In this document: piece after piece, positions 1-6,431 of the stretch
How the letters are laid out: every line of letters begins with the position of its first letter
How positions within the stretch are numbered: the stretch's first letter is position 1
Translations under genes and position numbers: made by a program
Notes under the pieces: generated by a model
What the model was told of the DNA's origin: nothing
The model's database searches: none
Seen by the model: only the letters and a program-made list of their open reading frames with translations
Source: Terriglobia bacterium
GTDB lineage: Bacteria > Acidobacteriota > Terriglobia > UBA7540
DNA: 9,104 nt
Direction of reading: 5' to 3'
Assembly (NCBI GenBank): GCA_030040515.1
Contig: JASHTO010000632.1
Span: forward strand, 1-9,104

Positions 1-296
1 TCGCAAGCGGAAAGGCTGCGCGAGACCTCGTAGGAAAAGTCCACATGGCCGGGAGTGTCGATGATATTAAGCTGATACTCCTTGCCCTCGCGGGCCGTGT
101 AGTGCAGGCGGACGGCGTGCGCCTTGATGGTGATGCCGCGCTCGCGCTCCAGGTCCATCGAATCAAGCACCTGCTCAGCCATTTCGCGCTTGGAGAGCGC
201 GCCCGTCAGCTCGAGCAGTCGGTCAGCGAGCGTGGACTTGCCGTGATCGATGTGCGCGACAATCGAGAAATTGCGAATGAAACGAGTGTCGGTCAT
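1..296 (-). CDS. lepA: Elongation factor 4 (LepA), N-terminal 98 residues, cut by window edge
   Basis: LepA/EF4 is a ribosome-associated translational GTPase linked to back-translocation, initiation and ribosome assembly. Reading from ATG at 296, the visible G domain carries the P-loop AHIDHGKST (residues 14-22), the switch I motif RERGITIK (51-58) and the G3 motif DTPGH (80-84). The context IDHGKSTLADRLLELTGAL and LDSMDLERERGITIK separates LepA from TypA, EF-G and IF2. The full protein is usually about 600 residues, so most of it lies beyond position 1; the edge codons at 1-2 are incomplete. A GAAGG at 301-305 lies only 4 bases before the ATG and may serve as ribosome binding site. An out-of-frame ORF ends across the start as ATGA, but I regard it as spurious. 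The gene is divergent from the TPR gene at 663. The family call is very secure. Confidence 0.96.
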   Translation of the reverse strand, partial: MTDTRFIRNFSIVAHIDHGKSTLADRLLELTGALSKREMAEQVLDSMDLERERGITIKAHAVRLHYTAREGKEYQLNIIDTPGHVDFSYEVSRSLSAC

Positions 297-402
297 GCCG
301 CCTTCATTTTGCCGGTTCCGCGCAGATAGCGAACCAAGGAGAGTGTCACCGCGTGGTGCGAGTGGTGGGAGCAGGCCCTTGCCAACCGCGAGACGAATTT
401 CG

Positions 403-558
403 GTAGTGGGTCAATTTGGAATCTCGGTGTAGGGGCATCCCTCGCCCTGCGATCTAAAGCCGTCTTCGGGCGACGGGTCGCGGGTGCCCTGCCCGACGTC
501 GCCGGACTGAAGGGCAGGGACAAGCCCTGCCCTTACCGAATTCAAACTGACCCACTAC
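403..558. repeat. MITE-like palindromic element, 156 bp, non-coding
   Basis: The element fills most of the 297-662 intergenic region, which holds no convincing gene. The left arm GTAGTGGGTCAATTTGGAAT (403-422) pairs with the right arm ATTCAAACTGACCCACTAC (540-558) with one mismatch and one indel. The similarity continues inward through TCGGT to about 431 and 533, giving imperfect terminal repeats of about 26 bp. The interior contains a perfect hairpin at 510-534 and, near the left end, an eroded relative of it (433-448). A smaller stem (CCGTC 460-464, GACGG 472-476) lies between. Flanking 9-mers ACGAATTTC (393-401) and ACGATTTTC (559-567) match at 8 of 9 and could be a decayed target-site duplication, with one extra base at 402. 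There is no transposase, so any mobility would be in trans. A REP-doublet is the alternative reading. Confidence 0.65.
510..534. repeat. REP-like perfect hairpin inside the 403-558 element
   Basis: AAGGGCAGGG (510-519) and CCCTGCCCTT (525-534) form a perfect 10-bp stem around the 5-base loop ACAAG. Short hairpins of this GGGCAGGG...CCCTGCCC type are common as scattered intergenic repeats in several GC-rich phyla. No T-run follows on either strand, so I do not call it an intrinsic terminator. It lies between two divergent genes, where a terminator would make little sense. Confidence 0.7.
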
Positions 559-574
559 ACGATTTTCTAACCCT

Positions 575-603
575 TTGAAAATCTAGCAAAAGGGAGCTAT
601 CCT
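575..603 (+). promoter_or_regulatory. Predicted sigma70-type promoter for the TPR-GAF gene
   Basis: TTGAAA (575-580) and TATCCT (598-603) are separated by exactly 17 bases. The predicted start is near 609-611, leaving a leader of about 52 bases before the ATG at 663. The -35 lies inside a perfect inverted repeat GATTTTC (561-567) / GAAAATC (577-583) with a 9-base gap, which could be an operator or simply AT-rich symmetry. The promoter begins 17 bp beyond the MITE-like element, so the element may have displaced upstream control sequence. Confidence 0.5.
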
Positions 604-662
604 GTCAAACTGGGAGTCGACGGGAGATTCCGCCGGGGGCGCCGTGCCCCTTACACGAGAAA

Positions 663-3191
663 ATGCCAGACCTAGACAAGCTCTACGAAAAAGCAGATAA
701 GTATCTCCAGAAGCAGAAGTTTGAGGCCGCCATCGAGACCTATCAGGAAATCCTTCGCTATGACCCTAACGACGAGGAGGCCCTGATCAACCTGGGCGAC
801 CTCAGCGCCAAAATCAACCGCATGCAGGACGCTTTGCGGTACGAGGCCCAGCTTGCGGATTTCTACGTCAAGAGGTCGGACAACGCCAAGGCGATTGCCA
901 CTTACCGGAAAGTTCTGAAGCTCACCCCGCAGGACGGCACCACCCTGGTGAAGCTCGGCACGCTGCTCGAAAAGGGTCAGAAGAACACCGAGGCCCTCGA
1001 TGCGTACCGGGAAGCGCTGGGAATTTACCGGAAGGGCGGCGTGACGACGCAGATGCTCGAAGGCTTGAGCCGTATTGTCAGGCTCGACCCCAACAATTTG
1101 CAGGAGCACCTGGAGCTTGCGGAGATCGCCGGCCGCGCGCGCCAGGTCAAAGTGGCAATGCCCACCCTGCGCCGCGCCGCTTTCCTTGCGCGCAAGTCCG
1201 GAGACGAAAGCCTTTGGGAAAAGCTCGTGGAGCAGGCGCACGCCCTCGATCCCACTGACGAAGTGGCCTCGATCGCCGTCGCGGAGCTGAACCTGCGCCG
1301 CGGCAATCCCGCCGAGACGGCGAGACTGATCGAACCGCTGCTGGCCAAGCGGCCCGACGACCTGGAATTGCTCGAGCTTGCCTGCCGCAGTCTGCTGGGA
1401 GTCAGCGATTTCACGCGCGCCCAGCCCCTCTGCTGGCAGCTCTGCCGGGCCAAACCCGAGCGCGTCGATCTGGTCATGAAAGTCATGGACGGCCTCATCC
1501 AGAACGGCGCCGTCCAGCAGGTGCTGAAGCTTTCGGGCGAGCTCAAGGAGATGCTTTCTCGCCAGGGGAAGCGGCACGAGTTCGTAAAGCTCATGGAGAA
1601 GGTCTACGAGACTGACGAGTCGAACCTGGAAGTGCTGGACACTCTCTGCAACCTCTATAACGAAACGAATAACGAGGACGGGCTGCGGCGCGCTCTCTCC
1701 CGGCAATTCAACCTCTACCTGGCCAGTGAGAATTACCGCAAAGCCGGCGACGTATTGGAACGAATCATCGACGTTGACCCTTACGGTGAGGGCCACTACG
1801 ACCGCCTGGTGAATCTGGAAGGGCACATCGACACGTCGTGGTACAAGAACATCCAGTCGCGCCTGCAGCCGCCCACCTCCGGACGCGTGGCGCCGGCGCC
1901 CGGACCGGTGGCCTCGGCGATCTTGGACAAGGCCGAGCCCCTGGACGACCTTCTCGTCGAAGGAGAGATGTACCACCAATATCAACTTTCCACCAAGCTT
2001 CATGAGGCGCTGGAGAAGATCGACCGCATTTACCCCGGCTCGTACGAGAAGAACCAGCGCGTCCGCGACCTCTTTGAAGCGGCCGGATACACACCCAAAT
2101 ACCAGGCGCCGCCCTCCACGGCTTCCGGCGTGCGGACGGATACAACAGCTCCCGGTATTCCGCTGCAATCGCTGGAAGATTTGCGCAAGATTCCCCACAT
2201 CATCGCCAGCATCAATCGCGAAGCCACCCCGCAAGGCGTGCTGCAAGTGGCCGTGAACGAAGTTGGCCGCGCGATGAACGTTAGCCGCTGCTGGGGAGCG
2301 CTGGGGACGGTGGATCAACAGCCCACGCTCATCGCGGAGTATTGCTCGCCGCAAGCATCGCCCTCCGATCCGAACTCCGTGCTGAAGCTCTACACCTTCT
2401 TCATGGGGCAGGCCACTTCCAGCCCCGACGGATGGTCGCTTGATGACGTCACCCAGGCCGCTGTTCTCTCTCCGGTCAGCGCGGATGTTCAAAAGCTCGG
2501 CATCCGCTCGATGCAGGCTCTGCCCTTGCTGGACAAGGACGCCGGCGTGGGATTGGTGCTTCTCGAGCAGTGCGACGTCCCGCGCCCCTGGTCGCAGAGC
2601 GAGAACGTGCTGCTGAAATCCATCGGCGCGCAGGTGGTGGTCGCCAACAACAACACCAAGCTGCGGCGCCTGGTGCGCTCCATCGCCGGCACCGATCCGG
2701 AAACGGGGCTGCTGCCGCGCAGCGCCTATCTCGAGTGCCTGCTCTCGGAAGCCAAGCGCTCCAAAGATCAGTCGCAGCCGCTCTCGGTCTGCCTGATGGA
2801 GCCGGAAAATCCCCACACCCTGCTGAAATCCCTGGGCGACGCCGGCGTGCAGAAGTTCGTGCAGCAAGTCGGCAAGGCCCTCACGCCCACGCTGCGCCAG
2901 AATGACATCTCCATTCGCTACAGCCCGCTTTCGGTGGTCGTGGTGTTTCCGGATACGGCCCTGCCGCAGGCCGGGCTGGCGGTGGAGAAAGTGCGGCGCT
3001 CGCTGGCGCAAATCCACATGAATGGATCGGAGGGAATGGGCTTCTGCGCGGCGGTTTGCGACGTTCCGCTGGGGCAGAACTTTGATGTGGTGGACGGCGT
3101 CACCGAGGTGATCAACCGGCTGGAGGTTTCTCTTGACCGCGCGCGCAAAGAGGGCGCCAAACGCCTTTTGATTTCCAAGTTTGCAGGCTGA
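663..3191 (+). CDS. TPR / GAF / degenerate GGDEF multidomain protein (842 aa)
   Basis: This is a soluble protein with no signal peptide or membrane segment visible. Residues 5-110 hold three clear TPR units (for example AAIETYQEILRYDPNDEEAL, 22-41, and AIATYRKVLKLTPQD, 77-91). Weaker helical repeats run to about 390. A Pro/Ala-rich linker follows (401-420), then a short helical segment, a second Pro/Thr-rich linker (482-500), and a GAF-like domain at about 505-660. Residues 675-840 look like a GGDEF fold: D678-x-x-TGLLPR (681-686) matches the usual D-x-LTGLxNR entry motif. However, the strand that should carry GG(D/E)EF reads RYSPLSVVVVF (752-762), so S754-V758 replace the signature and diguanylate cyclase activity should be absent. 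The role is unknown; I infer a scaffold or sensor. ATG 663 gives the natural TPR start; upstream GAG (657-659) is a weak ribosome binding site. The repeats and domains are secure, the function is not. Confidence 0.85.
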   Translation: MPDLDKLYEKADKYLQKQKFEAAIETYQEILRYDPNDEEALINLGDLSAKINRMQDALRYEAQLADFYVKRSDNAKAIATYRKVLKLTPQDGTTLVKLGTLLEKGQKNTEALDAYREALGIYRKGGVTTQMLEGLSRIVRLDPNNLQEHLELAEIAGRARQVKVAMPTLRRAAFLARKSGDESLWEKLVEQAHALDPTDEVASIAVAELNLRRGNPAETARLIEPLLAKRPDDLELLELACRSLLGVSDFTRAQPLCWQLCRAKPERVDLVMKVMDGLIQNGAVQQVLKLSGELKEMLSRQGKRHEFVKLMEKVYETDESNLEVLDTLCNLYNETNNEDGLRRALSRQFNLYLASENYRKAGDVLERIIDVDPYGEGHYDRLVNLEGHIDTSWYKNIQSRLQPPTSGRVAPAPGPVASAILDKAEPLDDLLVEGEMYHQYQLSTKLHEALEKIDRIYPGSYEKNQRVRDLFEAAGYTPKYQAPPSTASGVRTDTTAPGIPLQSLEDLRKIPHIIASINREATPQGVLQVAVNEVGRAMNVSRCWGALGTVDQQPTLIAEYCSPQASPSDPNSVLKLYTFFMGQATSSPDGWSLDDVTQAAVLSPVSADVQKLGIRSMQALPLLDKDAGVGLVLLEQCDVPRPWSQSENVLLKSIGAQVVVANNNTKLRRLVRSIAGTDPETGLLPRSAYLECLLSEAKRSKDQSQPLSVCLMEPENPHTLLKSLGDAGVQKFVQQVGKALTPTLRQNDISIRYSPLSVVVVFPDTALPQAGLAVEKVRRSLAQIHMNGSEGMGFCAAVCDVPLGQNFDVVDGVTEVINRLEVSLDRARKEGAKRLLISKFAG

Positions 3192-3323
3192 GTGCCCCTA
3201 TATTCTGCAATCCCCATGAGGTTCATTCGGAGTTCCGCGATCCATGTCACGCGCGCCCCTCGCTAACCCCATCGCCTGCTCACCATCTCCTCTTCTCCCC
3301 AGCGCTTTCACGAGGCCAGGCTC

Positions 3324-4214
3324 ATGAGCATTGAAAAGGTCGGCGTGGTGGGTTGCGGCTTGATGGGCTCGGGGATTGCCCAGGTGTGCGCGATGGCCGG
3401 ATTCCCCACGCGCGTCCGCGAAGTCGCGCAGCCGCTGATTGACAAGGGCATCGCTGGGATCGATAAATCGCTCAGCAAGTTCGTGGAGAAGGGAACCTTG
3501 AGCGCGGAGCAGAAAGCCGCGGCGATTTCGCGCCTTCAGCCCACGCTGCGCCTGGAAGATCTGGCGGAGTGTGACCTGGTGATTGAGGCGATTATTGAAA
3601 ACCTTGACCGCAAGCGTGAGCTTTTTGCCGAACTCGACAAAGTCACGAAGCCCGGCGCGCTTCTGGCCAGCAATACTTCCTCGCTTGGCATCACGGAGTT
3701 GATGACCGCCACTCACCGCGCGCCACAATTCCTCGGCCTGCACTTCTTCAATCCCGTTCCGCTCATGCAACTGGTGGAGGTGGTGAAGACGCTCGTGACC
3801 GAAACCGCGGCGGTTGACGCGGCGCTGGAATTTGCGCGCAAGCTGGGAAAGACTCCGATTCTCACCACCGATCGCGCGGGCTTTATCGTGAATCGCCTGC
3901 TGGTCCCTTATCTGCTCGACGCCATTCGCGCCTTGGAAGAAGGCGTGGGGACCATCGAGGATATCGACCGCGGCATGAAGCTGGGGTGCAACTATCCCAT
4001 GGGGCCGTTCACGCTGCTCGATCTGGTAGGGATTGACACCACGTATTACATCGCCGAGATTCTCTACGCGGAATTTCGCGAGCGGCGATTCGCTCCGCCG
4101 CCCTTGATGAAGCGCATGGTGCTGGCCGGATGGTTTGGACGCAAGACGGGGGTGGGCTTTTACGATTACAGCGACCCCAAGCGTCCACAGGTGAATCGCA
4201 AGCTGGAAGCGTAG
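3324..4214 (+). CDS. hbd: 3-hydroxybutyryl-CoA dehydrogenase
   Basis: The enzyme interconverts (S)-3-hydroxyacyl-CoA and 3-ketoacyl-CoA with NAD(H), in short-chain beta-oxidation or the acetoacetyl-CoA to butyryl-CoA route. Its 296 residues fit the single-domain Hbd/PaaH family (about 280-300). The Rossmann motif GCGLMGSG spans 10-17. The acidic residue ending strand 2 is E33 rather than the commoner Asp, which still favours NAD over NADP. The catalytic set is complete: S119 in SNTSS (116-120), H140 in HFFNP (140-144), E152, and N190 in DRAGFIVNRLL. The C-terminal dimer domain ends with GWFGRKTGVGFYDY. GAGG at 3312-3315 sits 8 bases before the ATG. It is the first gene of a tight operon; the 132-bp spacer from the TPR gene shows no clear promoter or terminator, so read-through from 663 is possible. 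Confidence 0.95.
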   Translation: MSIEKVGVVGCGLMGSGIAQVCAMAGFPTRVREVAQPLIDKGIAGIDKSLSKFVEKGTLSAEQKAAAISRLQPTLRLEDLAECDLVIEAIIENLDRKRELFAELDKVTKPGALLASNTSSLGITELMTATHRAPQFLGLHFFNPVPLMQLVEVVKTLVTETAAVDAALEFARKLGKTPILTTDRAGFIVNRLLVPYLLDAIRALEEGVGTIEDIDRGMKLGCNYPMGPFTLLDLVGIDTTYYIAEILYAEFRERRFAPPPLMKRMVLAGWFGRKTGVGFYDYSDPKRPQVNRKLEA

Positions 4215-4223
4215 GTAATCGAT

Positions 4224-5006
4224 ATGGCCTATCAAACGCTGCTCAGCGACAAGCGCAACGCCATCGCATACGTCACCATCAATCGTCCCGAGAAGCTGAA
4301 TGCCCTGAACTACCAGGTGATGACGGAATTGCTCGACTGCTTTAAAACTCTTCACACCGACGACGAAGTGCGCGTGGTGATTCTGACCGGAAGCGGTGAA
4401 AAAGCCTTCGTGGCGGGAGCGGACATCAACGAATTGGCGAAGCAAACTCCCGTTGAAGGGAAAGCGCTGGCGCAATTCGGGCAGCGGGTGTTCGACTTGA
4501 TTGAGAATCTCGGCAAGCCGGTGATTGCGGCCATCAACGGATTCGCGCTGGGCGGCGGATGCGAGTTGGCCATGGCGTGCACGCTGCGCGTTGCAGCGGA
4601 AACCGCCCGCCTGGGGCAGCCGGAGGTGAAGCTGGGACTGGTTCCCGGCTATGCCGGCTCGCAGCGCCTGCCGCGTCTGATCGGGAAGGCCCGCGCGCTG
4701 GAATTGATCTTGACCGGCGAGCCCGTGCCCGCGGCGGAGGCCCATCGCCTCGGTCTGGTGAATCAGGTCGTGCCCGCGGCGGAATTGCCGGCGGCAGCGG
4801 AGAAGTTGGCGCAGAAGATCATTGCCAACGCACCGCTGGCCATCAAGTTCGCGCTGGAAGCCGTGAATCATGGGATGGAGATGACCGCAACCGAAGGCCA
4901 AGTCCTGGAAGCGACGCTCTTCGGGCTCTGCTGCACCACTGACGACATGAAAGAGGGCACGCGAGCGTTTCTGGAAAAGCGGCCGCCCAAGTTCACCGGT
5001 CATTAG
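4224..5006 (+). CDS. Enoyl-CoA hydratase / 3-hydroxybutyryl-CoA dehydratase (crotonase family)
   Basis: The enzyme adds water across the double bond of trans-2-enoyl-CoA (crotonyl-CoA) to give the (S)-3-hydroxyacyl-CoA used by the dehydrogenase encoded just upstream. At 260 residues it has standard crotonase length. Both catalytic acids are present: E114 in GGGCELAMAC (110-119) and E134 in GQPEVKLG (131-138). The oxyanion-hole segment FVAGADI (62-68) and Gly-rich GFALGGG are intact. The loop reads PGYAGSQRL where many hydratases have PGxGGTQRL. The C-terminal FGLCCTTDDMKEGTRAFLEKR is typical of short-chain hydratases. The start lies 9 bases after the hbd stop, and an AGG overlapping that stop (TAGGT) can act as ribosome binding site. 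Both glutamates argue for hydratase over isomerase. Crt versus general FadB-like substrate range cannot be told from sequence. Confidence 0.93.
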   Translation: MAYQTLLSDKRNAIAYVTINRPEKLNALNYQVMTELLDCFKTLHTDDEVRVVILTGSGEKAFVAGADINELAKQTPVEGKALAQFGQRVFDLIENLGKPVIAAINGFALGGGCELAMACTLRVAAETARLGQPEVKLGLVPGYAGSQRLPRLIGKARALELILTGEPVPAAEAHRLGLVNQVVPAAELPAAAEKLAQKIIANAPLAIKFALEAVNHGMEMTATEGQVLEATLFGLCCTTDDMKEGTRAFLEKRPPKFTGH

Positions 5007-5009
5007 CCC

Positions 5010-5432
5010 ATGCCCTCACGCCGAAAATCCCGCGAATTCGCCATGCAAATGCTCTACCAGTGGGAGCTGGGGGGCAACACGCCGGAGCAGGTAGGCGCTT
5101 CCTTCTTCGACGAGCGCAAAGCCGGCCAGGAGGTGCAGAAGTTCGCCCGCGAGCTTTTCGGCGGGGCGGTGGAAGACGTCAAGAAGCTCGACTCATTGAT
5201 TCGCGAGCACGCTGAAAACTGGCGCCTCGAACGCATGGCGGCGGTCGACCGCGGCATCTTGCGACTGGCCGTCTATGAATTGCTCCACTGCCCGGAAACC
5301 CCGCCCGCCGCGGTGATTGATGAAGCGCTCGAAATCGCGCGTCGCTTCTCAGGTCAAGGTGCCGTCGAGTTCATCAACGGAATTCTGGACAGTGTGCTGA
5401 AATCGCTTCCCGCAGGCAAGGCCAAATCCTGA
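5010..5432 (+). CDS. nusB: Transcription antitermination factor NusB
   Basis: NusB binds boxA RNA with NusE (ribosomal protein S10) and helps RNA polymerase resist termination in rRNA operons. The 140-residue length and all-helical pattern are typical. The N-terminal RRKSREFAMQMLYQWEL (4-20) is the arginine-rich RNA-binding start. The block from NWRLERMAAVDRGILRLAVYELL, through PAAVIDEALEIARRFS, to FINGILDSVL is diagnostic. It starts 3 bases after the hydratase stop with no clear Shine-Dalgarno sequence, so translation is probably coupled to the upstream gene. In many bacteria nusB follows ribH or ribosomal or tRNA genes; placement behind two acyl-CoA genes is less usual. The C-terminus is lysine-rich (AGKAKS). 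Confidence 0.95.
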   Translation: MPSRRKSREFAMQMLYQWELGGNTPEQVGASFFDERKAGQEVQKFARELFGGAVEDVKKLDSLIREHAENWRLERMAAVDRGILRLAVYELLHCPETPPAAVIDEALEIARRFSGQGAVEFINGILDSVLKSLPAGKAKS

Positions 5433-5444
5433 AACGCGGCCGCC

Positions 5445-5466
5445 GCCTGCTGAGATTTGGGCAGGC
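5445..5466. terminator. Weak hairpin between convergent nusB and DUF1398 genes
   Basis: GCCTGC (5445-5450) pairs with GCAGGC (5461-5466) around a 10-base loop. It lies in the 33-bp gap between two convergent genes, where a bidirectional terminator would be expected. The last base overlaps the DUF1398 stop codon. There is no T-run on either strand and the stem is only 6 bp, so this is a tentative call. Confidence 0.25.
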
Positions 5467-5882
5467 TAATTCACCTCAACCGCAGGATAGCCTTCGATGT
5501 ACACCTCGCCGCTGCACCCGTAGTAAGTGACGGTGCGTGCGGCAAAATCGACGTCGTAACGGAAAACTCCGGCGCGCCAGGAAGCCGCGAGAAACTCCGG
5601 GAACGTGCTCTCGCCGGCCTGGTCGGTCCGCAAAGCCTTGATGAGCGCCTCCCGGTCAAACGGAGGCACGTCCGTCGTGCCCGTCTCGAGCGGCGCTCCC
5701 AGCGACACGACCGACCCCTCTTTGGTCAAATACAAACTCTGGCAAGCAGGCAGGAACCAGAGGTTGCGAGTGACGCCTGCCTGGCGCAGGACCTCCGCCA
5801 GGTAGGGAAAGCCTCCGACCTTGGGCCGGATCTCCATCGCCCGTTTTTGGGCGGCCTGCAGGTTCTCGATAGCCTTGCTCAC
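5466..5882 (-). CDS. DUF1398 family protein (138 aa, GTG start)
   Basis: It resembles the DUF1398 family, annotated in some enterobacterial prophages as a 'phage envelope protein' and without known activity. Visible family features are AQKRAMEIRPKVGGFPYLAE near the N-terminus, GVTRNLWFLPACQSLY, FDREALIKALRTDQAG, and the C-terminal FAARTVTYYGCSGEVYIEGYP. The protein is soluble, without signal peptide. I chose GTG at 5882 over the longer TTG at 5903 because AGAGGGA (5889-5895) sits 6 bases before the GTG, and because the family normally begins shortly before the LQAAQKRAM helix. With this start the gene lies 17 bases behind the coiled-coil gene; the TTG start would overlap it by a few bases. 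Either way the two are probably co-transcribed. The family call is fairly secure; the function is unknown. Confidence 0.85.
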   Translation of the reverse strand: MSKAIENLQAAQKRAMEIRPKVGGFPYLAEVLRQAGVTRNLWFLPACQSLYLTKEGSVVSLGAPLETGTTDVPPFDREALIKALRTDQAGESTFPEFLAASWRAGVFRYDVDFAARTVTYYGCSGEVYIEGYPAVEVN

Positions 5883-5888
5883 TGAGAT

Positions 5889-5895
5889 TCCCTCT
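5889..5895 (-). promoter_or_regulatory. Ribosome binding site that decides the DUF1398 start
   Basis: On the minus strand this reads AGAGGGA, 6 bases before GTG 5882. It overlaps the codons that a TTG start at 5903 would use, so it argues for the shorter 138-residue protein. The TTG alternative has AGG closer by, at poor spacing. Confidence 0.6.
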
Positions 5896-5899
5896 GACT

Positions 5900-6286
5900 T
5901 CAATGCCTGCCACCTTTGGTCCTTCCGCCATTTCCGCCCTGGCCGCGCACGAATCGGTCAATGTTGTGGGTAAGGGCATCGAGCATAGCGCGCGTGACCC
6001 TCTGCCCGTCCGCGAGCTCCTCCAGTTTTTCGGTAACTGCCTCCAGCCGGTCGCTTACGGCCTCCAGCCGGGTTTCTGTCTCCTCGTGCGCCTCGACAAG
6101 TTTCTCAACAGCCCGAAAGAGCTTCTTGTGCGACCCGGCTAATGATCGGACAACTCCCTCCACCCTCGCGAATCGGGCATCGTGTTCTTCGAACCTCCGC
6201 TCCCATCGGCGATCGGAGGCCCGCATCATCTCGGCCGTAACCAGGAGGTGGTCCTCAATTTTCCTAAGCCGCTCTTCGGGTGTCAT
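5900..6286 (-). CDS. Small coiled-coil protein of unknown function (128 aa)
   Basis: I do not recognise a named family. The sequence is highly charged and almost wholly helical, with heptad spacing of hydrophobics across about residues 5-115 (for example LFRAVEKLVEAHEETETRLEA, then VSDRLEAVTEKLEELADG). The C-terminal tail is rich in Gly, Arg and Lys (RGQGGNGGRTKGGRH), which could bind nucleic acid or simply be disordered. There is no signal peptide or membrane segment. The ATG at 6286 is preceded by a good ribosome binding site AGAGGTG (6294-6300). The stop overlaps or lies close to the DUF1398 start, so they form a two-gene unit. By composition it could be a structural oligomer or a partner-binding adaptor; no enzymatic motif is seen. 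The gene looks real by its ribosome binding site and coupling. Confidence 0.75.
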   Translation of the reverse strand: MTPEERLRKIEDHLLVTAEMMRASDRRWERRFEEHDARFARVEGVVRSLAGSHKKLFRAVEKLVEAHEETETRLEAVSDRLEAVTEKLEELADGQRVTRAMLDALTHNIDRFVRGQGGNGGRTKGGRH

Positions 6287-6312
6287 CGGTTTTCACCTCT
6301 TTTGCCAAAGCT

Positions 6313-6324
6313 GTCTTTAAAGAC
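6313..6324. promoter_or_regulatory. 12-bp perfect palindrome upstream of the coiled-coil gene
   Basis: GTCTTTAAAGAC is a perfect palindrome 27 bases before the coiled-coil ATG and just upstream of its ribosome binding site. It could be a repressor operator or chance symmetry. No convincing -35/-10 pair was found around it. Confidence 0.25.
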
Positions 6325-6340
6325 CACGCCAAGGACAATT

Positions 6341-6431
6341 CTACCCTAGGCCAACTGTCTTCTGCCTACTGCTTCCCGCCTTCCTCCTCATCCGGCACGC
6401 CGATCTTGGCCAGGCGGTAGCGCAGGGCGTT
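6341..6431. repeat. Direct repeat A: displaced copy of the 3' end of the response-regulator gene
   Basis: Positions 6365-6431 match 7253-7319 at 66 of 67 bases. The single difference (T6381 against C7269) is synonymous, GAA versus GAG. On the minus strand the repeat encodes RNALRYRLAKIGVPDEEEGGKQ and a TAG stop, as in the intact gene. Weaker similarity continues to a shared CTACCCTA at 6341-6348 and 7228-7235, so the 3' flank seems included. Positions 6355-6382 are four period-7 units (CTGTCTT CTGCCTA CTGCTTC CCGCCTT). The repeat is in the same orientation as copy B, with roughly 890 bp between their starts. Confidence 0.9.

Noticed and set aside
378..396. Sigma54-like site on the minus strand (TGGCAAG...TGCTC) upstream of lepA
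   Set aside because: The GG and GC elements are one base too close, and a sigma54 promoter for lepA would be unexpected.
293..523. 76-codon minus-strand ORF ending across the lepA start (ATGA overlap)
   Set aside because: Most of it runs through the MITE-like repeat and hairpin, the sequence is low-complexity Arg/Ala/Pro, and no ribosome binding site or family was seen.
672..3017. 781-codon open frame antisense to the TPR-GAF gene
   Set aside because: It mirrors a GC-rich gene with strong third-position bias. The protein is rich in His, Gln, Arg and Leu without domain logic, while the sense strand has clear TPR and GAF patterns.
3192..3323. Promoter for the dehydrogenase operon around TATATTCT near 3199-3206
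   Set aside because: The only -35-like hexamer (TTGCAG) is 12-14 bases away, too close for a normal spacer.
3198..5003. 601-codon open frame antisense to the dehydrogenase and hydratase genes
   Set aside because: It spans two well-defined sense genes and the gap between them, and its composition is that of a codon-bias shadow.
5457..5885. 142-codon plus-strand ORF just after nusB
   Set aside because: It is antisense to the DUF1398 gene, whose family residues and ribosome binding site are on the minus strand.
5882..5903. TTG start at 5903 for the DUF1398 gene
   Set aside because: GTG 5882 has a better-spaced ribosome binding site and fits the family N-terminus; the TTG start stays possible.
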